DNA of 64,000 nt from an uncultured Eubacteriales bacterium (GTDB lineage: Bacteria; Bacillota; Clostridia; Oscillospirales; Oscillospiraceae), in NCBI GenBank assembly GCA_900543625.1, contig UQSF01000009.1, forward strand, positions 32,090-96,089, written 5' to 3'. Below are positions 57,996-64,000 of this stretch, one piece after another (position 1 is the stretch's first letter; every line of letters begins with the position of its first letter). The notes below the pieces were generated by a model, which was not told the origin of the DNA, made no database searches, and saw nothing but the letters and a program-made list of their open reading frames with translations. The translations under genes were made by a program, and so were the position numbers.

Positions 57996-58901
57996 TCAGG
58001 CCTCGGCAAAGAGGCGGAGGTTGTCCTTCAGACGGGCATAGCGCTCCACCGCCCAGTCCTCCATGGGCTGGCCGTCATACGGCACGCGGGTCTTTGCCCA
58101 GAGCGTCCAGAGGTAGTCGACGTAGATCTTGTTGGCAAGGAAATGCTTGTATTCGTTCTGGTCGGGTTTGCTGCCGAGATACTCGGTAAGCAGCAGCTCG
58201 TCGTTTTCCGGCGTGAACACGCCCTCGATCGACACGTCGGCGAGATCCCAGATGCCGTCGTTCATGCCGGCGTACTCCCAGTCGATGAGATAGAGCCGGT
58301 CGTCGTCTGCCGAGAGCACCCAGTTTTCGCACAGCGGGTCGTTGTGGCAGGGGACGTTTTGGATGTCGCAGACGCTGTCGACCTGCGCCTTGACGGCCAT
58401 GACCGCCGCCTTGACCTGCGCATAGTCGCCGAACATGGGCACGCTGTTTTCCTCGATGATCTTCTCATAGCCCGCGGCCATGTCGAACACCTCGAAGGGG
58501 ACGCCGGTGTCGACGCCGCTGCCGTGCAGCATCTTGAGCAGCTGCGCCGCCTGACGGATGCGCTTGTCGCCGCGCATCGTCTCGGCCGACATGGTGACGG
58601 CGTTCGGCACGAACTGCGACACCTTTTCGCCGTCGTCACCGAAGAAGTAGAGCTTAGCGTCGATGCCGAGGCGGCAGGCGAGCTCCGTGCTCACCTTCTC
58701 GTCGGCGCGGTCGATGAGTTCCTCCGTGCCCTCGCCGGGGATGCGCACCATGATGCGGCTGCCGTCGGCAAACGACACGCAGTAGGTGCGGTTGGTGAGG
58801 CCGCCCATTCTCTGCACGTCGCTGTAATCGGAGCGCCCGAGCACCTCGTCGAGCAGCGCCCGGATCCGGCCGAGATCCGCCTGCACAATTTCTTTAGCCA
58901 T
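57996..58901 (-). CDS. licA: Choline kinase-like phosphotransferase (LicA type)
   Basis: A 301-aa protein-kinase-like enzyme. GGLTNRTYCVSFADGSRIMVRIPGEGTE is the nucleotide-binding lobe, CHNDPLCENWVL the HxDxxxxN catalytic motif (about 196) and LIDWEYAGMND the metal-binding motif. It should phosphorylate choline or ethanolamine with ATP. The ATG at 58901 (MAKEIVQADL) follows GGAGAAG and overlaps the end of the cytidylyltransferase gene by 8 nt (ATGGCTAA), indicating coupling. Confidence 0.82.
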   Translation of the reverse strand: MAKEIVQADLGRIRALLDEVLGRSDYSDVQRMGGLTNRTYCVSFADGSRIMVRIPGEGTEELIDRADEKVSTELACRLGIDAKLYFFGDDGEKVSQFVPNAVTMSAETMRGDKRIRQAAQLLKMLHGSGVDTGVPFEVFDMAAGYEKIIEENSVPMFGDYAQVKAAVMAVKAQVDSVCDIQNVPCHNDPLCENWVLSADDDRLYLIDWEYAGMNDGIWDLADVSIEGVFTPENDELLLTEYLGSKPDQNEYKHFLANKIYVDYLWTLWAKTRVPYDGQPMEDWAVERYARLKDNLRLFAEA

Positions 58902-59772
58902 TGATCTTCTCCATTTCTTTATTTTTATAGTCGTACTGATACGTCTCGTTCTGATAACGGAAGGTGAAGCCGACCGCCTGCGTGCTGCCGCACGCCTTGC
59001 GCGCGTGAAAATCGGTGAGCGCCGCCTCGCCGCAGCCAAGGCGCGCCGCGAGCTGCCGGATGATCTGCGAGCGGGTGTCGTCGATGTAGCTGGCGTCAAA
59101 GCTGCGCAGCTCGTCGAGGCTGTCAAACTCGAAGATGTCACTCTGATCATAGCGGCGGATGCGCAGCTTCAGCTCGTCGAGATGCGCGGCGTAGACCGCC
59201 TCCCAGAGCTTGTCGCGGATCTCCGGCGTGTCATATTCCCGCTCGAGGATCTCGACGAATTTCCGGCTGAAAGGTTCAGACCAGAACACGTGCCCCATCA
59301 TGTACCATGCGTTTTCGCCGCCGACGCTGACCCGGTCGATATAGCCGTCGTCCCCCTCATAGACGCACCACTCGGGCGTGGGACCGTCGGCATAGAGCGC
59401 GGCATAATAGGCATCGTCCACGCAGGACTCGAAGGGATTGCGCGAGAAGTAGTTGTCCGACGAGCAGATGTAGGAGTTGCCGAGCAGGTGGCGCGCGGCA
59501 TAAATGCTCGAGTGATTGTTGCGGCAGGTGTATTCGGGGTTATCGACAATGGTGACGCCGAACTTCTCCCGCAGGTACGCAAAGCGCTCCTTCATATACC
59601 CGCCCACGAGCACGACGCTGTCGATGCCGGCGTCCTTGATCTGGCGGATCTGCCGCTCGATGAGCACCTCGCCGCGCACGGTCAGCAGGCTCTTGTGCGT
59701 CTCATACGACAGCGGCGCGAAGCGGCTGGATGTGCCGGCGGCCATAATGACCGCATTGTCTACTTTGTACAA
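58894..59772 (-). CDS. licC: CTP:phosphocholine cytidylyltransferase-like protein (LicC type)
   Basis: A 292-aa nucleotidyltransferase. NAVIMAAGTSSRFAPLSYETHKSLLTVRGEVLIERQI is the NTP-binding start, and ICSSDNYFSRNPF has the metal-binding Asp. The LicC family makes CDP-choline from CTP and phosphocholine. The C-terminal part (about 230-292) is longer than in pneumococcal LicC and of unclear role. It lies 14 nt after the YidC-sulfatase gene and overlaps the kinase gene. Confidence 0.82.
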   Translation of the reverse strand: MYKVDNAVIMAAGTSSRFAPLSYETHKSLLTVRGEVLIERQIRQIKDAGIDSVVLVGGYMKERFAYLREKFGVTIVDNPEYTCRNNHSSIYAARHLLGNSYICSSDNYFSRNPFESCVDDAYYAALYADGPTPEWCVYEGDDGYIDRVSVGGENAWYMMGHVFWSEPFSRKFVEILEREYDTPEIRDKLWEAVYAAHLDELKLRIRRYDQSDIFEFDSLDELRSFDASYIDDTRSQIIRQLAARLGCGEAALTDFHARKACGSTQAVGFTFRYQNETYQYDYKNKEMEKING

Positions 59773-59786
59773 GTTGTTCCCTCCGT

Positions 59787-62546
59787 TCAGCGGTCGGCAG
59801 TCAGCACGGCTTTGTTCGCGACCGAATGCCAGGCGTTTTTGTTCCAGATGTCGCCGTTGACGGTGTACCAGTCACCGGCAATAAACTGCGTGCCGCAGTT
59901 GACGTTGACGTCCCATTCGAACGAGTAGAGCAGCAGCTGCTCCTGCTTCGGCTTCGAGACCTCGTCGATGCGCCGCCCCGAAAACGGGTTGACGGGATCT
60001 GCGACCACGTCCTTCACTGCCAGCAGCGGGACATCGGCGGAGAGCATGAACTCGTCCGACGTCGTAAAGCCCCTGCTGTTGAAGTCCTTGACCATGAGCA
60101 GCGAGGCGAAGCTCTCGGCATCCATGCCGTCGTCCGCGAGCAGCTCGGGAAACTGTCCCATCGTGCCGCCGTGGTCGGACATGACGATGATGCGCGTGTT
60201 GTCGTAAACGCCGTTTTCGCGCAGATAGTCAAACCATTTGCCGAGCTGGAGCAGCGCGGCGACGTTGCACTGATAGTACGCATAGTCATTGCGCTGTTCC
60301 ACGGTCATCGTTCTGCCGTTAAGCGTGAAGCGGTCGGCGTGCTCGCGCTCGTACTGCGTGTTGTCGACCTCCAGCGCCGGGACGTATTCCGGCTCCTGCA
60401 GCAGCACCGGATCGTGGGTCGTGTCGTTGGTCAGGACCATGTAGGTGTTTGTGTCGTCCTTGCTGATCTGGGTGATGTTCGGGAGATTTGCGAGGACGTT
60501 GTAGGAATTCATGAATCCTGCGCTGATGCCGCTCGCCGTGAGCGCGCCGTCGGTCGATTGACCGGCGTAGCCCTCGTCGGACACGAAGTTGCCCTGATTG
60601 TAGGTGCCGTAGTCGTAGAGATTTGCCTGAATGCACAGCGGCGCCGCCTTCATGAGCGCGTAGCAGAAGAAGTTGCGCTTGTTGCTGCGGATGGCCTGCG
60701 CCTGCAGCTTCGGGTCGGAGAAGTAGCCGCGGACGTTGAAGCGCCGGATGTCCGGATAGTCCTGAAAGATCGAGAGATCCGGCACCCAGCCGTAACCGGC
60801 GTAAACAGGCTCGAGCACGGTGACGTCAAAGCCGTTTTGATCGAACATGACCGGCAGCACCTTGAGCGCCTCGTTCTGCTTATCGACAAGCAGCTCCTGA
60901 TCGCGCGCGTTCAGCTCGGCCGGCGTGTATTCATAGCCGCCGAACAGGGACGGCGTGCTGATGTTCGTCTTGATGCCGAGCGAGGCGGTGTTGCTGTAGT
61001 AGGTGAAGCCGTCAAACTGCGCCTCCAGCTCCGGCTTTTCGTTGAAGATATACGGAATGTACGGCCCCATGGCGCGGTCGAGCATGAGCACGATCACGTT
61101 TTTGCCCGTCTTGCTCAGGGAGAAGGACGGGGTCCCGCCGTCGGACTGTGCGCCGGCCTTGATCTCGTTGATCGAGCGGCAGATGCCCACGGTGTTCACC
61201 ACAGACATGCACACGACGGCGATGATGCCCACGGTGAGGATGCCGGGGATGCGCTGCCGCCACTTGGACGCAGCGAAGGTGAACACGGCGAAAACGGCCA
61301 GCACGACGGCGAGGTTCACGAGCATCTGCCCCGTTGTAAACTGCAGCCCGTTGTCAAACACGAGCCCCGCCGAGAGATTGCCGAGGCTGCGCCCGAAGAA
61401 CATATAGTCCACCAGCGCGATGCCGCACAGCGCCCAGACGCACCGATCCAGAAGGGCCTTCACCGAGGGCTTGGCAAGACTGTAAAAAATGCCGAACCAG
61501 ATGACAAACGTGCCCACAGCAAAGCAGAGGGCGCTGACGATGTACCACGCCGGATGCAGGAAGCTGGTCATGTTCACAAACTCCTGCGGCGAGGCGTGGA
61601 TGACCGCCGAGGGGATCAGCAGCCCCGTAAGCACAGCGAGGAAGACGCTGCCGGAGACGAAGAGCTTCTTGCTCGGCTGCGCGCCGCGCAGCTTTTCCGG
61701 CAGCCGGACCTTGCCCTTGCACAGCACGGCCAGCAGCGGGAGCTGCAGCACGAGGGCCGCCGCGATGAAAAACACCAGACGGCGCGGCGTCGGCTGTCCG
61801 TAGAAAAACAGACCGTACACAGCGGCAGCGATGCCCGCGAGTGAGAAGAGCACGCCGAGGATGATGTGCGCGTGCCTGAGCTTATAGAAGATCGTCTTGA
61901 TGAGCGAAAAGAGGTTATTGAGCGTCCAGTAGAACACGAGCCCCGCCGGAGACGTGTAGAGAAACACGAGGAAAAACAGCGCCATGGTATACAGCTGCAC
62001 CTTCGTTTTCGGCAGGCTGCCCTTGGTGAAGATGACGCAGGAGACGAGGTTGATCGCCGTCATGAGAAACGGCAGGACGTTGACCGTCACGCCCGCCACG
62101 GTGAGCAGGCCGTCGGGCGCGCCGAGGTCGCGGATGGGCCCGAAGGACACGCCGTGCAGCAGCTCGAGGTTCGAGAGAAAGGCGTAGGCCGCGATGAAAA
62201 ACGGGATCTCCAGAAACAGCGACGTCGCGCCCTTGAGCACATAGGTCGGCTTGTAGTTGTTCTGCCGGTAGTAGGTCTGCAGCATCATCATGCGCTCGTC
62301 GCCGCGGAAGGTCTTTTTGATGTGCGCCACGCCCTTGTGCAGGCGCAGCTCCGTCTCGCGCTCCTCCTCCTGCATGGCGTCGGCGCGCCGGTAGAGCGGC
62401 AGCACGAGGAAGTTCATCGCAAGGCTCAGCGCGATGATGGCAAGGCCGGGGTCGCCGACGACCCGGTTGGCCATGACGAACACCACCTCAAACAGCAGCT
62501 GAAGCGGCTTGATGAGCAGCGTGCCCAGAATGTCCCAGAATGACAT
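59787..62546 (-). CDS. Fusion of a YidC/Oxa1-like domain with a sulfatase-type transferase
   Basis: A 919-aa membrane protein. Residues 1-230 resemble the YidC/Oxa1 insertase core (IALSLAMNFLVLPLYRRADAMQ, a charged loop, and MALFFLVFLYTSPAGLVFYWTLNN). About seven more helices follow (230-470). The extracellular C-terminal part is alkaline-phosphatase/sulfatase-like: VLMLDRAMGPYIPYIF, KTNISTPSLFGGYEYTP with the likely Thr/Ser nucleophile, and IIVMSDHGGTMGQF with metal ligands. LTA synthase and phosphoglycerol transferases share that fold. Context suggests it builds or decorates a teichoic-acid-like polymer. The YidC part could help assembly at the membrane; that is inference. Confidence 0.8.
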   Translation of the reverse strand: MSFWDILGTLLIKPLQLLFEVVFVMANRVVGDPGLAIIALSLAMNFLVLPLYRRADAMQEEERETELRLHKGVAHIKKTFRGDERMMMLQTYYRQNNYKPTYVLKGATSLFLEIPFFIAAYAFLSNLELLHGVSFGPIRDLGAPDGLLTVAGVTVNVLPFLMTAINLVSCVIFTKGSLPKTKVQLYTMALFFLVFLYTSPAGLVFYWTLNNLFSLIKTIFYKLRHAHIILGVLFSLAGIAAAVYGLFFYGQPTPRRLVFFIAAALVLQLPLLAVLCKGKVRLPEKLRGAQPSKKLFVSGSVFLAVLTGLLIPSAVIHASPQEFVNMTSFLHPAWYIVSALCFAVGTFVIWFGIFYSLAKPSVKALLDRCVWALCGIALVDYMFFGRSLGNLSAGLVFDNGLQFTTGQMLVNLAVVLAVFAVFTFAASKWRQRIPGILTVGIIAVVCMSVVNTVGICRSINEIKAGAQSDGGTPSFSLSKTGKNVIVLMLDRAMGPYIPYIFNEKPELEAQFDGFTYYSNTASLGIKTNISTPSLFGGYEYTPAELNARDQELLVDKQNEALKVLPVMFDQNGFDVTVLEPVYAGYGWVPDLSIFQDYPDIRRFNVRGYFSDPKLQAQAIRSNKRNFFCYALMKAAPLCIQANLYDYGTYNQGNFVSDEGYAGQSTDGALTASGISAGFMNSYNVLANLPNITQISKDDTNTYMVLTNDTTHDPVLLQEPEYVPALEVDNTQYEREHADRFTLNGRTMTVEQRNDYAYYQCNVAALLQLGKWFDYLRENGVYDNTRIIVMSDHGGTMGQFPELLADDGMDAESFASLLMVKDFNSRGFTTSDEFMLSADVPLLAVKDVVADPVNPFSGRRIDEVSKPKQEQLLLYSFEWDVNVNCGTQFIAGDWYTVNGDIWNKNAWHSVANKAVLTADR

Positions 62547-62547
62547 G

Positions 62548-63804
62548 TTATTGTTCTCCTATCTCGGTGTCGGAGGCCGTCTTTGCGGACAGCTCCGTGA
62601 GCTTGCGCTCCAGGTAATCGGCCGTGTTGCGCGCGCCCTGCCCGATGTGCTCCCAGGTCTGCGCCCGCGCCTCGTCGCGCCCCGCCTGATAGCGGGGGTC
62701 ACGCAGGCAGGCGTCGATGAGCTCGCGCAGGCGCGGCATATTCTCCTCGGTCAGCTTCTGGCCGATGCGCGGCAGCACGTCGAACGTCCAGTAGGGCGTG
62801 TCGAGCCACCACGCGTCATAAGGCGCGTCGTCAAAGTCCGTGTCGGTGTAGATGACGGGCTTGTCATACACGAGCGAGAAATCGAAGATCACGCCCGAGA
62901 AGTCGGAAATGAGGATGTCCGAGCGGCGCAGCACGTCGTAGTTGTCCGCGTCGCGGTTCCACTCGAGCTGCGGCGAGTCGGGATAGGCGCGCATGAGCCT
63001 CTCCATCATGTCCTGCTCGGAGCGGAACGACTGCGGGTGCGGGCGGATGATGATGTGGTACCCCGTCGCAAGCAGGGTGTCAATGATCCGGCCGCCGTAT
63101 TTTTTGAGGATGGCGCTCTCGCCCCAGGACGGCGCGAGCAGCACCGTGCGCTCATGCTCCGGCAGCGGCGGGTCTGCGTGCAGCCGCGCGAGCATATCAT
63201 CCATGTACGGGATGCCGACCTTGACGATCTCCTTGGCGGGCAGCGCGCGCAGCTTTTCGAGCGCGCGCACCTGCTCGACCTGATACTGACCCGAGAGCAG
63301 GATGGCGTCATAGTAGTCGATACCGAACATCCGGTAGCCGCTGATGTCGCTGGCCGCGTGCGGCAGGTGGACGTAATAGTCGACCTGCTTCGAGCGCTTC
63401 CACTGGTAGACATCCAGCCCCGGCGTCGTGGCCAGCACGATGGAGGCGTTGAGGAAGTTGAGCTTGGCGAAGGCCTTGTTGCCCTCCTCGATGAACTGCG
63501 CATGGATGTGCGGGAGGTCGTTTTCGAGTGCGGGGTCGTCCGGCGAGGCGGTCATGTAGACCGTGTCGATGCCTTTTTTGTCGAGCTCGCGGCACACGGG
63601 GCGGAACACGCTCCAATACCGCTTGTCATCCGAAAAAATGACCAGCGGGATCTTCTTTGCGCCGGTATCGACCTTTTTGCCGCCGCTGAGCACGAAGCGC
63701 AGCTTCAAAATCCACGACTTGAGCATATACGTGACGGCGCCGATGATCCCGATGAGGATCGCAAAGAGCATGCTGCCCGTGCCGGGGTCAATGTAAAATC
63801 TCAT
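62548..63804 (-). CDS. CDP-glycerol glycerophosphotransferase family protein (TagB/TagF-like)
   Basis: A 418-aa enzyme. An N-terminal helix follows the motif RFYIDPGTGSMLFAILIG. The GT-B-like catalytic part has VLLAPSWGESAILKKYGG, IIRPHPQSF (conserved His) and SDILISDFSGVIFDFSLVYDKPVIY, hallmarks of the TagF family that transfers glycerol-phosphate from CDP-glycerol. It is followed after 1 nt by the YidC-sulfatase fusion gene. Together with the choline genes it indicates wall teichoic acid or a similar phosphopolymer carrying phosphocholine. Confidence 0.87.
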   Translation of the reverse strand: MRFYIDPGTGSMLFAILIGIIGAVTYMLKSWILKLRFVLSGGKKVDTGAKKIPLVIFSDDKRYWSVFRPVCRELDKKGIDTVYMTASPDDPALENDLPHIHAQFIEEGNKAFAKLNFLNASIVLATTPGLDVYQWKRSKQVDYYVHLPHAASDISGYRMFGIDYYDAILLSGQYQVEQVRALEKLRALPAKEIVKVGIPYMDDMLARLHADPPLPEHERTVLLAPSWGESAILKKYGGRIIDTLLATGYHIIIRPHPQSFRSEQDMMERLMRAYPDSPQLEWNRDADNYDVLRRSDILISDFSGVIFDFSLVYDKPVIYTDTDFDDAPYDAWWLDTPYWTFDVLPRIGQKLTEENMPRLRELIDACLRDPRYQAGRDEARAQTWEHIGQGARNTADYLERKLTELSAKTASDTEIGEQ

Positions 63805-63847
63805 CCTGGGTCTGTTCTCCTTCGATTGTTTCTGTTGCGTTCAGAAT

Positions 63848-64000
63848 TCAGGCTGCATCCCTGAGCAGCCGCAGCGCGCACAGCGTGCACAGCGCCGACG
63901 CCGCCAGATAGGCCGCGGCCCGAGGCGCGGCGGATACCGCGCCGCTGCCCGTGAGATTGATGAGCGCGTGGGCGAGCAGCGGCAGCGCGATGCTGCCGGT
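63848..64000 (-). CDS. C-terminal end of a membrane protein (possibly CPBP-type protease)
   Basis: Fifty residues read in from the window edge: two hydrophobic stretches (SIALPLLAHALINLTGSGA and AAAYLAASALCTLCALRLL), ending at a TGA 44 nt before the TagF-like start. PLLAHALINL resembles the last His/Asn motif of CPBP (CAAX protease/bacteriocin-processing) membrane proteases. Too little is visible to be sure. Confidence 0.45.
   Translation of the reverse strand, partial: TGSIALPLLAHALINLTGSGAVSAAPRAAAYLAASALCTLCALRLLRDAA

Overview
The window is a gene-dense, GC-rich stretch from a strictly anaerobic, spore-forming Clostridia bacterium, most likely a gut Oscillospiraceae. I infer this from the high GC, strong Gram-positive Shine-Dalgarno sites, SpoVT, an anaerobic ribonucleotide reductase, a Re-type citrate synthase, 2-hydroxyacyl-CoA dehydratase-like proteins and a 2-enoate reductase-like flavoenzyme. 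No rRNA, tRNA, insertion sequence or phage gene was seen. Both ends cut genes: an aconitase at the left and a small membrane protein at the right.

Layout. 1-2.3 kb: minus-strand Re-citrate synthase / GntR / aconitase operon with an operator on its promoter. 2.4-4.2 kb: MarR plus MATE exporter. 4.3-6.2 kb: NSS amino-acid transporter behind a leader peptide and terminator. 6.3-12.2 kb: TetR-led redox operon (Fe-S flavoprotein, HypA-like protein, 2-enoate reductase-like enzyme). 12.3-17.4 kb: TRAP transporter plus glycerophosphodiesterase, divergent from a LacI regulator. 17.4-31.1 kb: two MgtC proteins, FolC/RuvX, AEC carrier, TrkH, YkvI-like transporter, a FAH / double PanE-like operon, LOG protein and a second MATE exporter. 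31.6-39.7 kb: SipW signal peptidase with TasA-like secreted proteins, a VWA adhesin and an SLH protein, which looks like an extracellular matrix operon. 40.2-47 kb: an adenylation enzyme, carrier protein, PLP enzyme, MBOAT and two SGNH-like proteins (Dlt-like chemistry). 47-52.5 kb: dUTPase, NrdG/NrdD under paired NrdR boxes, GalE and SpoVT. 52.8 kb: a relic CRISPR array. 53.1-56.9 kb: a second TetR with two dehydratase-family subunits and a 51-aa membrane protein. 57-63.8 kb: choline uptake/activation (LicB, LicA, LicC), a YidC-sulfatase fusion and a TagF-like enzyme, a likely phosphocholine-teichoic-acid locus.

Two patterns cut across the gene list. First, a family of intergenic elements of about 230 bp recurs near operon 3' ends. 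It has several hairpins with compensatory stem changes, a recurring palindrome based on GTCAAAAAG, and flanking hairpins that differ between loci but match within a locus. At 23.6-24.1 kb it forms an exact 231-bp tandem array, and one copy is joined to the end of the CRISPR relic. Second, the two paralogous TetR loci, 50 kb apart, share the inverted repeat TGTCAG-N5-CTGACA at the same distance from their -10 boxes, with a third copy before the dehydratase genes. This predicts one regulon joining dehydration and enoate reduction.
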